A DNA stretch of 64,000 nt from Rhodanobacter sp. C06 (GCF_002001105.1 NZ_MUNP01000034.1:62001-126000), one strand, 5' to 3'; numbered from the stretch's first letter, positions 17,689-28,137 are shown. The notes: generated by a model from the letters alone, not told the origin. A program made the numbers and translations.

Positions 17689-18195
17689 ATGTTCGCGCCC
17701 CTGTTCGCGTACAAGGCGTGGGCAAACGCCAGCATGCTGGAGGCCATCCTCGCCATCGACGGCGAGCGCTTCCCCGAGCAACGGCTCAAGGCCATCCGCG
17801 TGATGAACCACACCTACGTGGTGGATCGGATCTTCGCGGCGCATCTGCTGGGTGAAACGAATCCGTACGCCGCCACCAATACCGAGGAAACGCCGGAGCT
17901 TGCGGCTTTGGCGGAAAGCATCCGCACAAGCGATGCCTGGCTGGCCGGCTATGCGCGCGAGCTGCCGGCGGAACGCCTGGGCGAACGCCTCCGCTTCCGT
18001 TTCACCGATGGCAACGCGGGCGAGATGTCGCGTGCCGAAATGCTGCAGCACTTGATCGTGCATGGCGCGTACCACCGGGGCGCGGTCGGGCAGATCCTCG
18101 ATGCCTTGTCGCTGCCGCGTCCCGCCGACACGATCAACGTCTATCTGCACGAGGCGGAGCCGTCGCGCCGCGAACACGGAGGTGCCGCCCGATGA
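17689..18195 (+). CDS. DinB-family protein
   Basis: Four-helix-bundle metal-binding protein of 168 residues of the DinB/YfiT type. Histidines of the usual metal triad appear in VMNHTYVVDRIF and IVHGAYHRGAVGQIL. Family members include thiol S-transferases using bacillithiol or mycothiol and damage-inducible proteins; gammaproteobacterial ones are mostly uncharacterised. It starts one base after argG and overlaps the GNAT gene. A second DinB-family gene lies at 50101-50643. Confidence 0.85.
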   Translation: MFAPLFAYKAWANASMLEAILAIDGERFPEQRLKAIRVMNHTYVVDRIFAAHLLGETNPYAATNTEETPELAALAESIRTSDAWLAGYARELPAERLGERLRFRFTDGNAGEMSRAEMLQHLIVHGAYHRGAVGQILDALSLPRPADTINVYLHEAEPSRREHGGAAR

Positions 18196-18632
18196 GCGCC
18201 TTGCAGGTCAGCACGGACAAGGATCGGCTCGACGTCGAACAGATCCACCGTTTCCTCGCCACCGAAGCCTACTGGAGCCGCGGCATCCCGCGCGAGACGG
18301 TGGAACGGGCCATCGCCGGTTCGCTGTGCTTCGGCGGCTATGTCGATGGACGACAGGTGGCGTTCGCGCGCGTGGTCACCGATGGCGCCACGTTTGCCTA
18401 CCTGGCGGACGTGTTCGTGCTGCCGGAGCATCGCGGGCAAGGCCATTCCAAGGCGCTGATGGCGGTGGTGATGGCACACCCGCAACTGCAGGGGTTGCGC
18501 CGTTTCAGCCTGGCCACCGGCGACGCGCACGGCCTGTATGCCGGCTTTGGTTTCACCGCGCCCGCGCGGCCGCAGTACCTGATGGAAAAGCTCGATCAGG
18601 ACATTTACACGAGAGCATCAGGCCAGCCATGA
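18192..18632 (+). CDS. GNAT-family N-acetyltransferase in the arginine operon
   Basis: Acetyltransferase of 146 residues. The acetyl-CoA loop is LPEHRGQGHSKALM and the fold's later strand shows ARVVTDGATFAYLADVFVL. A compact GNAT protein at this place, between argG and argE, is common in Xanthomonadales. Arginine synthesis already has acetylation by the fused NAGS domain of ArgB, so this enzyme probably has another substrate. Overlaps of four bases on both sides show tight coupling. Confidence 0.87.
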   Translation: MSALQVSTDKDRLDVEQIHRFLATEAYWSRGIPRETVERAIAGSLCFGGYVDGRQVAFARVVTDGATFAYLADVFVLPEHRGQGHSKALMAVVMAHPQLQGLRRFSLATGDAHGLYAGFGFTAPARPQYLMEKLDQDIYTRASGQP

Positions 18633-19858
18633 ACCCGTTGCTGCAATCCACCCTGGAACACCTCAAGGCGCTGGTGTCGTTCGATACCCGCAACCCGCCA
18701 CGCGCGATCACCACGGGCGGCATCTTCGACTACATCCGCGCGCAGTTGCCCGGCTTCGACATCGCGATGACCGACCATGGTGCCGGTGCGATAAGCCTGC
18801 ACGCGGTACGCGGCGCGCCGAAGCTGCTGTTCAACGTGCATCTGGACACGGTGCCCGATTCGCCGGCGTGGACGGCCAACCCGCACGAGCTGCGTGTGAC
18901 GGTGGACCGCGCGATCGGCCTCGGCGCCTGCGACATCAAGGGTGCGGCCGCGGCGCTGCTCGCGGTGGCGAACGCCAGTGAAGGCGACATGGCGTTGCTG
19001 TTCACCACCGACGAGGAAGCGAACGATCCGCGTTGCATCGCCGGGTTCTTGCGCGATTTCCCCCCGCTTCCTCCGGGAGAGGGTCGAGGTACGGGCGAAG
19101 CCGTGCCCCTCGCTTCGGCCGTACCCTCTCCCCCAACCCCTCTCCCGAAGGGAGAGGGGAGTTATCAGGCGGTGATCGTCGCGGAGCCGACCAAGGGCGA
19201 AGCCGTGCTGGCCCATCGCGGCATCCAGTCGGTGCTGATGCGTTTCGCCGGCCATGCCGGCCATGCCTCGGGCGAACAGCAGCCCGGCGACAGCGCGCTG
19301 CACCAGGCGGTGCGCTGGGGCGATGCGGCGCTGGATTTCGTGGCGGCTCAGGCGCACGAGCGCTTCGGTGGGCTCACCGGGCTGCGCTTCAACATCGGCC
19401 GCATCGAAGGCGGCATCAAGGCCAACATGATCGCGCCCAGCGCCGAAGTGCGCTTCGGCATGCGGCCCTTGCCGACGATGCATCCCGACGGCCTGCTGGA
19501 ACGTTTCCGCACGCTGATCGAACCCGCGCCGGCGCATTTCGAGGAAACCTTTCGCGGCCCCTCGCTGCCGGCGGGCGACACCGCCACCGCCGAAGTGCGT
19601 CGACTCGCCGCGCGCGACCTTGCCGACGAGCTGGAGATTCCCGTGGGCAACGCGGTGGACTTCTGGACCGAGGCCTCGCTGTTCTCCGCCGCCGGCTACA
19701 CCGCCTTCGTCTACGGCCCCGGCGACATCGCCCAGGCGCACACCGCCGACGAGTGGGTGGCGCTCGCCCAGCTGCAGCATTACGTAGAAGTGATTTTTCG
19801 CCTCATTGAAAAGTGCGGCCAGGGACGGGCGCCTTTCGACTCTCGCGCTCACGGATGA
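18629..19858 (+). CDS. argE: N-acetylcitrulline/acetylornithine deacetylase with in-frame repeat insertion
   Basis: M20 zinc peptidase-like deacetylase of 409 residues, releasing citrulline from N-acetylcitrulline in this pathway. Ligands and catalytic residues seen: H71 and D73 (FNVHLDTVP), D102 (GACDIKG), E129-E130 (TTDEEAND), E186 (VAEPTKGE) and His in AQAHTADEW. Residues 145-178 (19061-19162) are not family sequence but a translated palindromic repeat ([12 protein letters not shown] ... [12 protein letters not shown]), lying between the catalytic Glu loop and the metal-ligand Glu. The last 16 or so residues ([13 protein letters not shown]) come from an inverted family-A repeat. The core looks intact, so it is probably still active; the insert should loop out on the surface. 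Confidence 0.92.
   Translation: MNPLLQSTLEHLKALVSFDTRNPPRAITTGGIFDYIRAQLPGFDIAMTDHGAGAISLHAVRGAPKLLFNVHLDTVPDSPAWTANPHELRVTVDRAIGLGACDIKGAAAALLAVANASEGDMALLFTTDEEANDPRCIAGFLRDFPPLPPGEGRGTGEAVPLASAVPSPPTPLPKGEGSYQAVIVAEPTKGEAVLAHRGIQSVLMRFAGHAGHASGEQQPGDSALHQAVRWGDAALDFVAAQAHERFGGLTGLRFNIGRIEGGIKANMIAPSAEVRFGMRPLPTMHPDGLLERFRTLIEPAPAHFEETFRGPSLPAGDTATAEVRRLAARDLADELEIPVGNAVDFWTEASLFSAAGYTAFVYGPGDIAQAHTADEWVALAQLQHYVEVIFRLIEKCGQGRAPFDSRAHG
19061..19162. repeat. Palindromic GGGAGAGGG repeat inserted inside argE
   Basis: The segment contains CCTCTCCCGAAGGGAGAGG, a perfect hairpin, and a longer arm pair, GAGAGGGTCGAGGTACGG with CCGTACCCTCTC. Its length is a multiple of three (102 bases), so the argE frame is kept. 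Relatives lie between argB and argC (21205-21316) and after the M61 peptidase gene (35413-35466). Confidence 0.85.
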
Positions 19859-19862
19859 ACGC
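19806..19862 (-). repeat. Inverted family-A repeat at the argE/argB junction
   Basis: Read on the minus strand this is GCGTTCATCCGTGAGCGCGA ... CCCGTCCCTGGCCGC followed by ACTTTTCAA, the family-A layout. On the plus strand it encodes the ArgE C-terminus, and the ATGA that joins the argE stop to the argB start falls within its end. Confidence 0.8.
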
Positions 19863-21198
19863 ACAGGAAAACATGACTGTGGAAACGCACAAGCACACCC
19901 GCAAGACCATCGTGCGCCTGCTCTCGGCGATGGGCAGCGCGAAGGAAATCCAGCAGTACCTCAAGCGCTTTTCCGAGGTGGACGCCAAGCGCTTCGCCGT
20001 GGTGAAGGTCGGCGGCGCGGTGTTGCGCGACGAGTTGCAGGATCTCGCTTCCTCGCTCACCTTCCTGCAGCAGGTGGGCCTCACGCCCATCGTGCTGCAC
20101 GGTGCGGGTCCGCAGCTGGACGAGGAGCTGTCCGCCGCCGGCATCGAGAAGCGGACGGTGAACGGCCTGCGCGTCACCTCGCCGAAGGCGCTGGGCATCG
20201 TGCGCCGCGTGTTCCAGCAGCAGAACCTCAAGCTGGTCGAGGCGCTGCAGGCGATGGACACGCGCGCCACCTCGGTGGCGTCCGGCGTCTTCATGGGCAG
20301 CTATCTCGACCGCGACGGGCTGGGCATGGTCGGCAAGGTCGAGAGCATCAACCTCGCGCCGATCGAGGCCGGCCTGCGCGCGAACTCGATCCCGGTGATC
20401 GCCAGCCTGGGTGAGACCGACGAGGGCCAGATCCTCAACATCAACGCCGACGTCGCCGCCAACGAGCTGGTGCGCGTGCTGCAGCCGTACAAGATCGTGT
20501 TCCTCACCGGCACCGGCGGCCTGCTCGACGGCGAAGGCAAGGTGATCGATTCGATCAACCTCAGCACCGAATACGAGCACCTGATGGCGCAGCCGTGGAT
20601 CAACGGCGGCATGCGACTGAAGATCGAGCAGATCGCGGACCTGCTGGCCGGCCTGCCGCTTGCTTCTTCGGTGTCGATCACGCGGCCGTCGGAACTGGCC
20701 AAGGAGCTGTTCACCCACAAGGGATCGGGCACCCTGGTGCGGCGCGGCGAGAAGGTGCTGCGCTTCGGGTCGTGGGAAGGCGTGGAGCAGGCACGCATGC
20801 GTACTCTGATCGAATCCAGCTTTGGCCGCACCCTGGTGCCGGACTACTTCGAGCGCACCAAGCCGTATCGCATCTATGTGAGCGAGAACTACCGCGCCGC
20901 GATGATCCTCACCATGGAGGAGGGCCTCCCCTACCTCGACAAGTTCGCCGTGCTCGACGACGCGCAGGGCGAAGGCCTGGGCCGCGCCGTGTGGCAGGTG
21001 ATGCGCGAGGAGAACCCGCGGTTGTTCTGGCGTTCGCGCCACCACAACCAGGTCAACATCTTCTATTACGCCGAATCGGATGGCTGCCTCAAGCAGCCGA
21101 AGTGGAAAGTGTTCTGGTACGGCCTGGACGGCAACTTCGACACCATCGCCCGTTGCGTGGCGCATTGCGCAGGGCGGCAGCCGACGTTGCTGGATTGA
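19855..21198 (+). CDS. argB: Bifunctional N-acetylglutamate synthase/kinase
   Basis: Fusion of 447 residues: an amino-acid kinase domain (about 1-290; [50 protein letters not shown]) and a GNAT N-acetylglutamate synthase domain (about 300-447; [38 protein letters not shown]). It makes and phosphorylates N-acetylglutamate, the first two steps of arginine synthesis, and is the Xanthomonas-type NAGS/NAGK, usually arginine-inhibited. Start: ATG at 19855 overlaps the argE stop; ATG at 19873 is possible and gives 441 residues. No separate argA or argJ is in the window. Confidence 0.95.
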   Translation: MNAQENMTVETHKHTRKTIVRLLSAMGSAKEIQQYLKRFSEVDAKRFAVVKVGGAVLRDELQDLASSLTFLQQVGLTPIVLHGAGPQLDEELSAAGIEKRTVNGLRVTSPKALGIVRRVFQQQNLKLVEALQAMDTRATSVASGVFMGSYLDRDGLGMVGKVESINLAPIEAGLRANSIPVIASLGETDEGQILNINADVAANELVRVLQPYKIVFLTGTGGLLDGEGKVIDSINLSTEYEHLMAQPWINGGMRLKIEQIADLLAGLPLASSVSITRPSELAKELFTHKGSGTLVRRGEKVLRFGSWEGVEQARMRTLIESSFGRTLVPDYFERTKPYRIYVSENYRAAMILTMEEGLPYLDKFAVLDDAQGEGLGRAVWQVMREENPRLFWRSRHHNQVNIFYYAESDGCLKQPKWKVFWYGLDGNFDTIARCVAHCAGRQPTLLD

Positions 21199-21204
21199 GC
21201 AGGA

Positions 21205-21316
21205 AAACTCCCTCCCCTGCGAAGCAGGGGAGGGTTGGGGAGGGGTGCTTTGAGGCCGAAACCAAGAGCCCTACCCCCTCCCGACCTCCCCCTGCTTCGC
21301 AGGGGGAGGGGCAAAA
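21205..21316. repeat. GGGAGAGGG-type palindromic repeat between argB and argC
   Basis: CCCTCCCCTGCGAAGCAGGGGAGGG at the left and CCTCCCCCTGCTTCGCAGGG continuing GGAGG at the right are two strong hairpins about 60 bases apart. They fill most of the 138 bp gap and would sit inside the polycistronic mRNA. Confidence 0.8.
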
Positions 21317-21336
21317 GTGCACGCAGGAGTGAATCG

Positions 21337-22293
21337 GTGACAAACGACAAGAAAACCATCGGCATCGTCGGCGCCCGCGGCCACACCGGCGCGGAACTGA
21401 TCCGCCTGATCGCGGCGCATCCCGCGCTGGAGCTGGCCTTCGTCTCCTCGCGCGAGCTGGACGGCCAGCGCGTGAGCGAGCACAGCGACGCCTACACGGG
21501 CGAACTGCGCTACGAGAACCTCGCCCCCGCCGCCGTAGCTGCCAAGCGTGCCGATGTGGTGATCCTGGCGCTGCCCAACGGCAAAGCCGCAGCCTATGTG
21601 GAGGCGATCGATGCAGCGTCACCGGGCACGTTGGTCGTCGACCTCTCCGCCGACTACCGCTTCGACAAGGCCTGGTACTACGGCCTGCCCGAGCTGACGC
21701 GCAACAAGTGGCGTGGCGAGAAGCGCATCAGCAACCCCGGCTGTTACGCCACTGCGATGGAGCTGTCCATCGCGCCGTTGAAGGACCTGCTCGGCGCGCC
21801 GCCAGTGTGCTTCGGCGTCTCCGGCTATTCCGGCGCTGGCACCACGCCCTCGGACAAGAACGATCCCGAGAAGCTGCGCGACAACCTGATGCCGTATGCG
21901 CTCACCGGCCACACGCACGAAAAGGAGGCCAGCTTCCAGCTCGGCCTGCCGGTGGAGTTCATGCCGCATGTGGCGCCGCATTTCCGCGGCCTCACCGTCA
22001 CCACCAACCTGTACCTTGCCAAGCCGCTGAAGCGCGAGGACGTGCTGGCGCGCTTCCACCACGTCTACGACGGCGAGAAGCTGGTGGCGGTGCTGGACGA
22101 GGCGCCGTGGGTCAGTCGCATCGCACACCGGCATCACGCCGAGGTCGGTGGTTTCGCGCTGTCGGCCGACGGCAAGCGCGTGGTGGTGGTGGCCACGCTG
22201 GACAACCTGCTCAAGGGCGCCGCCACGCAGGCGATGCAGAACATCAACCGCGCGATAGGCGTGGACGAATACACCGCGATTCCGCTGACTTGA
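21337..22293 (+). CDS. argC: N-acetyl-gamma-glutamyl-phosphate reductase
   Basis: NADPH-dependent reductase of 318 residues turning N-acetylglutamyl phosphate to the semialdehyde. The nucleotide loop is [16 protein letters not shown], and the catalytic Cys is in [29 protein letters not shown] and [11 protein letters not shown] are typical later motifs. The start is GTG at 21337, backed by AGGAG ten bases upstream; the longer open frame would run through the repeat. It is the short argC type of Xanthomonadales. Confidence 0.95.
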   Translation: MTNDKKTIGIVGARGHTGAELIRLIAAHPALELAFVSSRELDGQRVSEHSDAYTGELRYENLAPAAVAAKRADVVILALPNGKAAAYVEAIDAASPGTLVVDLSADYRFDKAWYYGLPELTRNKWRGEKRISNPGCYATAMELSIAPLKDLLGAPPVCFGVSGYSGAGTTPSDKNDPEKLRDNLMPYALTGHTHEKEASFQLGLPVEFMPHVAPHFRGLTVTTNLYLAKPLKREDVLARFHHVYDGEKLVAVLDEAPWVSRIAHRHHAEVGGFALSADGKRVVVVATLDNLLKGAATQAMQNINRAIGVDEYTAIPLT

Positions 22294-22295
22294 TC

Positions 22296-22376
22296 GTCAT
22301 TCCGGCGCAAGCCGGAATCCAGTGCCTCGCGGGCAAGACGCTGGATTCCGGCTTGCGCTGGGATGACGAGCCTGGC
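22296..22376. repeat. Inverted pair of REP-like units between argC and argH
   Basis: CGTCATTCCGGCGCAAGCCG is followed, about 25 bases on, by its inverted partner CTGGATTCCGGCTTGCGCTG ending in GGATGACG. It fills the gap between the two genes. The same unit occurs upstream of mtaD. Confidence 0.85.
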
Positions 22377-22409
22377 GATCGAATCACCTTACGCAAGCAG
22401 GACGATTCC

Positions 22410-23705
22410 ATGACCCAACCCCTCTGGCAAAAATCCGGCATCCAGATCGACGCGAAGATCATGCGTTTCCTTGCCGGCGACGACGTGATCCTCGATCGCG
22501 AGTTCTTCCTGCACGACATCGCCGCCAGCAAGGCGCACGTGGAAGGTCTGGCGAACATCGGCGTGGTGAGCGCCGACGAGGCCGCCGCGCTGAAGCGCGA
22601 ACTGGGTGCGCTGGCGGAAGACTTCAAAAGCGGGGCCTTCGTACTGGACGAGCGTTTCGAGGACGGCCACTCCGCCATCGAGGCGCGCCTTACCGAGCGG
22701 CTGGGCGATGCGGGCCGACGCGTGCATACCGGGCGCAGCCGCAACGACCAGATCCTGGTCGCCACGCGGCTTTGGCTGAAGGAAAAGCTCGAAGCACTGG
22801 AGACGCACTGCCGAGCCATCGCCAGGGTCTGCCTCGACCGCGCCGCACAGCCGGCGATCCCGCTGCCGGGCTATACCCATCTGCAGCGCGCGGTGGTGTC
22901 GTCCACCGGTATGTGGTTTGCCGGTTTCGCCGAAGGCTTCATCGACAACGCCTTCCGCGCCCGCGGCACGCGCGAGTTGATCGACGCGAATCCGCTGGGC
23001 ACCGCCGCCGGCTACGGCGTGAACCTGCCGCTTGACCGGGCGCATACGACGGCTGCGCTGGGCTTCGCCCGCATGCAGGTGTCGCCGATCTATGCCCAAC
23101 TCTCGCGCGGCAAGTACGAGATGGCGGTGCTGGAGGCCATCGCCAGCGCGCTTCTCGATACGCGCCGCATGGCCTGGGACCTGTCGCTGTTCACCACGGC
23201 GGAATTCGATTTCGTGAAGTTGCCGGCCGAGTACACCACCGGCAGCTCGATCATGCCGAACAAGCGCAACCCGGACGTGGTGGAGCTGCTGCGCGCCAGC
23301 TATGCCAGCGTGGCGGCGGCGCGTACCGAGATCGAACAGCTGCTGTCGCTGCCTTCGGGCTACCAGCGCGACCTGCAGTTCTCCAAGGGCTCGATCTTCC
23401 ACGGCGTGCGCCACGGCCTGATGGCGCTGGAGCTGGTGCCCGACCTGCTGGCCCGCCTTGAGTGGAACGAGCCGGCGACGTGTGCCGCGATCGAGCCGGC
23501 GATGTACGCCACCGACGTGGCGATCGAGCAGGCCGCAGCGGGCGTGCCGTTCCGCGATGCCTACCGCGCCGCCGCCGAGACGGCCGCCTCGGCCGGACGG
23601 GGGCGCACGCCCGAGGGCAGCTTGGCGCAGCGCACTTCACCGGGTGCAGGCCACGATCTGCGCCTGGACGAATTGCATGCTAGGCTTGGACGTCTAGACG
23701 GCTGA
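22410..23705 (+). CDS. argH: Argininosuccinate lyase
   Basis: Fumarase/aspartase-superfamily lyase of 431 residues giving arginine and fumarate. The signature [18 protein letters not shown] holds the flexible catalytic loop Ser. [23 protein letters not shown] and [15 protein letters not shown] are the other conserved regions. The ATG at 22410 ([20 protein letters not shown]) fits the family start. The frame runs open far upstream but that part overlaps argC. proB follows after 14 bases. Confidence 0.96.
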   Translation: MTQPLWQKSGIQIDAKIMRFLAGDDVILDREFFLHDIAASKAHVEGLANIGVVSADEAAALKRELGALAEDFKSGAFVLDERFEDGHSAIEARLTERLGDAGRRVHTGRSRNDQILVATRLWLKEKLEALETHCRAIARVCLDRAAQPAIPLPGYTHLQRAVVSSTGMWFAGFAEGFIDNAFRARGTRELIDANPLGTAAGYGVNLPLDRAHTTAALGFARMQVSPIYAQLSRGKYEMAVLEAIASALLDTRRMAWDLSLFTTAEFDFVKLPAEYTTGSSIMPNKRNPDVVELLRASYASVAAARTEIEQLLSLPSGYQRDLQFSKGSIFHGVRHGLMALELVPDLLARLEWNEPATCAAIEPAMYATDVAIEQAAAGVPFRDAYRAAAETAASAGRGRTPEGSLAQRTSPGAGHDLRLDELHARLGRLDG

Positions 23706-23719
23706 ATGAGGTTCATCTA

Positions 23720-24892
23720 ATGGCGGCTGTGGGAAGTGCGAGGCACTTGCGCGAACAGCCGCTGCCGCATTGGCGGCGCGCTGTACTGAAGGTCGGCAGC
23801 AACCTGCTGGCGGCCGATGGCGGCGGCCTCACCGCGCGCCATGCGGCGGCTCTGGCCGGTTTCGTGGCCGCCAGCCATGCCGCGGGGCGGCAAGTGGTGC
23901 TGGTTTCCTCGGGCGCGGTGGCCGCGGGTCGCGCGCTGCTGCGCGAGCACGCGCCAGCATCCGGCGACCTCGCGGCGCGGCAGGCGCTGGCGGCGCTGGG
24001 CCAGGCGCCGATGATCGCGCTGTGGCAGTCGCTCTCGCCGCGGCCGGTGGCGCAGGTGCTGCTCACCCATGACGACCTGCGCAATCGCCGCCGCTATCTC
24101 AATGCGCGAACCACCTTGCGCGGCCTGCTGGCGCTGGACGTGCTGCCGGTGGTGAACGAGAACGACACCGTGGCGGTGGACGAACTGAAGCTGGGCGACA
24201 ACGACAATCTCGCCGCCATCGTCGCCGCGCTGGTCGACGCCGACCTGCTGCTGATCGCCTCGGACGTAGCCGCGCTGTACAGCGCCGATCCGCGGCGCGA
24301 TCCCGCCACCGTGCCGCTGGCGCACGTCGCCGCGCTCACGCCGGAGATCCTCGCCATGGCCGGTGGCAGTGGCAGCGCGGTCGGCACCGGCGGCATGCGC
24401 ACCAAGCTGGAGGCCGCGGCGAAGGCCGCGGCAGCGGGCATTCCCACCGCGCTGTTCGGCGGCCGCGACGAGGCGACCGTGCATGCACTGGCAGTAGGCC
24501 GCCTGCATGGCACCCTGATCGACGCCGCGGGCACCCGCATGCAGGCACGCAAGTACTGGCTGCGCCATGCACCGGCCGCGCCGGGGTGCATCCGCGTGGA
24601 TGCCGGTGCGGCGCGTGCGCTGGCCGGTGGTCGCGCCTCGCTGCTGCCGGGCGGCATCGCCGGCGCGCTAGGCGAATTCCAGCGCGGCGACCTGGTGGAG
24701 ATCACGGATGCCGACGGCAAGGCGGTGGCGCGCGGCCTCAGCCAGTACGCCGCCGCCGAGGTGCGTCGGCTGGCCGGCCGGCACAGCCGCGACATCGAGG
24801 CCGTGCTGGGCTATACCCATGGCCACGAGATCGTGCATCGCGACGACCTGGTCACGGTAGCGACCGAAACCACGGGAGGCATCGAGGCATGA
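23720..24892 (+). CDS. proB: Glutamate 5-kinase
   Basis: Amino-acid kinase of 390 residues, first step of proline synthesis, with an N-terminal kinase domain ([62 protein letters not shown]) and a C-terminal PUA RNA-binding-type domain from about residue 285 ([16 protein letters not shown]). Family length is about 370, so it is slightly long at the N-terminus. It overlaps proA by four bases, and the two enzymes form a channelling complex in E. coli. Confidence 0.95.
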   Translation: MAAVGSARHLREQPLPHWRRAVLKVGSNLLAADGGGLTARHAAALAGFVAASHAAGRQVVLVSSGAVAAGRALLREHAPASGDLAARQALAALGQAPMIALWQSLSPRPVAQVLLTHDDLRNRRRYLNARTTLRGLLALDVLPVVNENDTVAVDELKLGDNDNLAAIVAALVDADLLLIASDVAALYSADPRRDPATVPLAHVAALTPEILAMAGGSGSAVGTGGMRTKLEAAAKAAAAGIPTALFGGRDEATVHALAVGRLHGTLIDAAGTRMQARKYWLRHAPAAPGCIRVDAGAARALAGGRASLLPGGIAGALGEFQRGDLVEITDADGKAVARGLSQYAAAEVRRLAGRHSRDIEAVLGYTHGHEIVHRDDLVTVATETTGGIEA

Positions 24893-26157
24893 GCGAGATC
24901 CGAACCCTGGCGCTGGCCTGCCGCGAGGCGGTGCCGACGATCGCCGCGCTGGACAGCGCCGACAAGGCGGCACTGTTGCGCGACATGGCGGCGGCGCTGG
25001 AAGCGCGCCGCACCGACGTGCTCGCCGCCAATGTACGCGACATGGCCGCGGCGGCCAGCAAGGGCGTGCAGGGCGCGATGCTGGATCGCCTGCGCCTGGA
25101 CGAAGCGCGCGTGGCGGGCATCGCCGCCGCGCTGCGCGAGGTGGCCGAACTGCCCGACCCGGTCGGCCAGGTGACGCGCCGCGAGACGCGGCCCAACGGC
25201 CTCACGGTGGAGCGCGTGCGCATCCCGCTGGGCGTGATCGCGATGATCTACGAGGCGCGCCCCAACGTCACCGCCGATGCCGCCGCGCTGTGCCTCAAGG
25301 CCGGCAATGCGGTGATCCTGCGCGGTGGCTCCGAGGCGATCCATTCCAACACGGCCATCGCTGCGGCCTTGCATGACGCCTTGCGCGCACATGAACTGCC
25401 GGAAGCGGCGGTGACCCTGGTGACGGATCTGGCGCGCGAGACGATGGTCGAGCTGCTGCAGCTCACCGACATCGTCGACCTCGCGATCCCGCGCGGCGGC
25501 GAGGGGCTGATCCGCTTCGTCGCCGAGCACGCGCGCGTGCCGGTGATCAAGCACTACAAGGGCGTGTGCCACCTCTACGTGGACCGCGCCGCCGATCTCG
25601 ACCTTGCGCTCAACCTGCTGATCGACGGCAAGGCCTCGCGTCCCGGCGTGTGCAACGCGCTGGAAACCCTGCTGGTGCATCGCGACGTGGCCGCCACCTT
25701 CCTGCCGCGCGCCGCGCAGGCGTTGCGCGAGCGCGGCGTGGAATGGCGCGGCGACGAGCGCAGCCGCGCGCTGGTGCCCGACATGCATGCGGCCAGCGAC
25801 GACGACTACGCCGCCGAGTTCCTCGATCTGATCCTCGCCGTGCGCGTGGTAGACGATCTCGACGAAGCCATCGCGCATATCCGCCGCTACGGTTCCGACC
25901 ATACCGAAGTCATCGCCACCCGCGACGGAGCCACGGCGCAACGCTTCGTGCAGGCGATCCGTTCGGCAGTGGTGATGGTCAACGCTTCCTCGCGGTTCTC
26001 CGATGGCGGCGAACTTGGCCTCGGCGCCGAGATCGGCATCTCCACCACACGGCTGCATGCCTACGGCCCCATGGGCGCCGAATCGCTCACCATCGAGCGT
26101 TTCGTGGTGCGTGGCGAGGGGCAGGTCAGGCACGCGGCAAGCCGCATGCGGCAGTAG
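24889..26157 (+). CDS. proA: Gamma-glutamyl phosphate reductase
   Basis: NADPH-dependent aldehyde-dehydrogenase-superfamily enzyme of 422 residues that makes glutamate-5-semialdehyde. The catalytic Cys is in [49 protein letters not shown] and [12 protein letters not shown] are clear family motifs. It is the last gene of the arginine/proline operon. It is convergent with ggt across 36 bp with no strong terminator. Confidence 0.96.
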   Translation: MSEIRTLALACREAVPTIAALDSADKAALLRDMAAALEARRTDVLAANVRDMAAAASKGVQGAMLDRLRLDEARVAGIAAALREVAELPDPVGQVTRRETRPNGLTVERVRIPLGVIAMIYEARPNVTADAAALCLKAGNAVILRGGSEAIHSNTAIAAALHDALRAHELPEAAVTLVTDLARETMVELLQLTDIVDLAIPRGGEGLIRFVAEHARVPVIKHYKGVCHLYVDRAADLDLALNLLIDGKASRPGVCNALETLLVHRDVAATFLPRAAQALRERGVEWRGDERSRALVPDMHAASDDDYAAEFLDLILAVRVVDDLDEAIAHIRRYGSDHTEVIATRDGATAQRFVQAIRSAVVMVNASSRFSDGGELGLGAEIGISTTRLHAYGPMGAESLTIERFVVRGEGQVRHAASRMRQ

Positions 26158-26193
26158 CACGGGGCGGGGCGTGCCTCGATACCGGGAGAGTCG

Positions 26194-28017
26194 TCAGTAG
26201 CCCGCGGCGAGCCCGGCGGGACGCCTGGGATCGTTGGCGCCTTCCAGCAGGCCGGTTTCGGGATCGACCATGATCGCCTCGTCGGCGCCGATCGAGTGGC
26301 GCAGCTTGAACGTGTAGCCCATCGATTCCAGCGTCTTCCGGGTCTGCGGCGTGACCAGGCCGGGCTCGACGTACACCACGTCGGGATACCACTGGTGGTG
26401 CATGCGCGGCGCGTCGATCGCCTGCTGCACGTTCATGCCGTAGTCGATCACGTTGACGATGCTCTCCATCGTGGTCGAGATGATGGTGGCGCTGCCGGGG
26501 CTGCCGGTGATCAGGAACGGCTTGCCGTCGCGCAGCACGATGGTGGGCGTCATCGAGCTGAGCGGGCGCTTGCCCGGCTCGACCTGGTTGATCACGCCCT
26601 GCACCAGCCCGGCGCCGTTCGCCTCGCCGGGCTTGCCGGTGAGGTCGTCCATCTCGTCGTTGAGGAAGAAGCCGGTATCGCCGGCGATCTGCCGGATGCC
26701 GAACAGATAGTTGATGGTGTAGGTCACCGCGACGGCGGTGCCATCCTTGTCCATCACCGAGTAGTGCGTGGTGTGGTTGCCCTCGGGCTGGCCCAGGCTG
26801 CCCCGAATCTCGGACGAGGGCGTGGCCTTGTCGGTCTGGATGGTGGCGCGCACCTTGTCCAGGTGCTCGGCCGAGAGCAGCCGGTCGATCGGGTTGTGCA
26901 CGAAGGCCGGGTCGCCGAGGTAGGTGTTGCGGTCGGCGAAGGCGCGGCGCTCCGCCTCGACCAGGTAGTGCAGGCTCTCGGGCGAGCCGTAGCCCCATTG
27001 GCCGAGCGCGTAGGGCTCGACCAGCTTGAGGATCATGCACACGGTGACGCCGCCGGAACTGGGCGGCGGCGCGGACACGACGGTGTAGCCGCGGTAATCG
27101 CACTGCACCGGCTTGTCCCACTGCACGGTGTAGTCGGCGAAGTCCTGCATCGAGAGGATGCCGTGGTTGGCCCGGCTCGCCGCGACCAGCTTGCGTGCGA
27201 TCGGGCCCTTGTAGAACGCGTCGGCTCCGCCCTCGGCGATCTGTTCCAGCGTGTGCGCCAGTTGCGTCTGCACCAGGCGCTGGCCGGCCACGTACGGTTT
27301 GCCGTGGTCGAGGAAGATCGCCGCCACGTTGGGGTACTTGGCGAAGTCCTTCACGCTGTCGTCGAGGATGTTCACGTCGCCCTGTTCGAGCACGTAGCCT
27401 TGCTTCGCCAGCTTGATCGCCGGCGCGATGACCTGCTGCAGCGGCATCGTGCCGTATTTCTTCAGCGCGGCGTCCAGCCCCATCACCGTGCCGGGCACGC
27501 CCACGCCGAGCCAGGTGTCGGTGCTGAGCCCCGGGACCAGGTTGCCCTTGGCGTCCTGGAACATCGCCGGTGTGGCCTTCAGCGGGGCCTTCTCGCGGAA
27601 GTCGAGGAAGACGTTGCGGCCGTCCTTGAAATGGATGGTCATGAAGCCGCCACCGCCGATGTTGCCGCAGCAGGGATGCACTACGGCTTCGGCATAGCCG
27701 ACCGCCACCGCGGCGTCGATGGCGTTGCCGCCCTGCTTGAGGATGTCCAGCCCGACCAGGGTGGCCAGATGCTGCGCGCTGACCACCATGCCGTGTCTTG
27801 CGGTGACCGGTCTGGCCTTGGCCAGCGCCGCCTGGGTGGCGGCGGGCGCGTTGGCGATCGCGGGAGCCTTCGGGGCGGCATCGCGGGCGTGCAGCGGCAG
27901 GCAGCATGCGGCGATGGCCGCGGCCAGCAGGTGGCATTGCCATCCCGGAAGGGAGCGATGCCTGCGCGTAGCGCGATTCGATCCCGTCTGGGCTTGTGCC
28001 GTGTCGCGGTCGGACAT
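26194..28017 (-). CDS. ggt: Gamma-glutamyltransferase (periplasmic)
   Basis: Ntn-hydrolase precursor of 607 residues that cleaves gamma-glutamyl bonds of glutathione and gamma-glutamyl peptides, releasing glutamate. The autoprocessing and catalytic Thr416 is in GNHTTHYSVMD. PLSSMTPTIVL and ITGSPGSATI are typical of the small subunit. A basic stretch and hydrophobic segment (HLLAAAIAACCLPLHA) form a signal peptide, perhaps following a start later than the chosen ATG. The promoter region at 28046-28112 carries the same LysR-type module as the TonB receptor and dgcN. Confidence 0.95.
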   Translation of the reverse strand: MSDRDTAQAQTGSNRATRRHRSLPGWQCHLLAAAIAACCLPLHARDAAPKAPAIANAPAATQAALAKARPVTARHGMVVSAQHLATLVGLDILKQGGNAIDAAVAVGYAEAVVHPCCGNIGGGGFMTIHFKDGRNVFLDFREKAPLKATPAMFQDAKGNLVPGLSTDTWLGVGVPGTVMGLDAALKKYGTMPLQQVIAPAIKLAKQGYVLEQGDVNILDDSVKDFAKYPNVAAIFLDHGKPYVAGQRLVQTQLAHTLEQIAEGGADAFYKGPIARKLVAASRANHGILSMQDFADYTVQWDKPVQCDYRGYTVVSAPPPSSGGVTVCMILKLVEPYALGQWGYGSPESLHYLVEAERRAFADRNTYLGDPAFVHNPIDRLLSAEHLDKVRATIQTDKATPSSEIRGSLGQPEGNHTTHYSVMDKDGTAVAVTYTINYLFGIRQIAGDTGFFLNDEMDDLTGKPGEANGAGLVQGVINQVEPGKRPLSSMTPTIVLRDGKPFLITGSPGSATIISTTMESIVNVIDYGMNVQQAIDAPRMHHQWYPDVVYVEPGLVTPQTRKTLESMGYTFKLRHSIGADEAIMVDPETGLLEGANDPRRPAGLAAGY

Positions 28018-28045
28018 TCGCTAGCTCTCCACGCCATGTCCAGGC

Positions 28046-28112
28046 AGCATAGTCACAGGCACGGTGGCCGCTCCAATGAAAAGAGGGGTATGCGGCATAA
28101 CCGGCGGTTGTG
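28046..28112 (-). promoter_or_regulatory. LysR-type promoter module of ggt
   Basis: Reading toward ggt: CACAACCGCCGGTTATG (dyad, 28112-28096), 12 bases, CTTTTCATTGG, with TTGGAG as -35 (28076-28071), 19 bases, TATGCT as -10 (28051-28046). The 5' leader would be about 20 bases with GGAGAG before the ATG. Every spacing is identical to the modules at 33368-33434 and 38678-38744. Confidence 0.75.
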
Positions 28113-28137
28113 GGCGCGCCGCTGCCATGGGCCGGTA

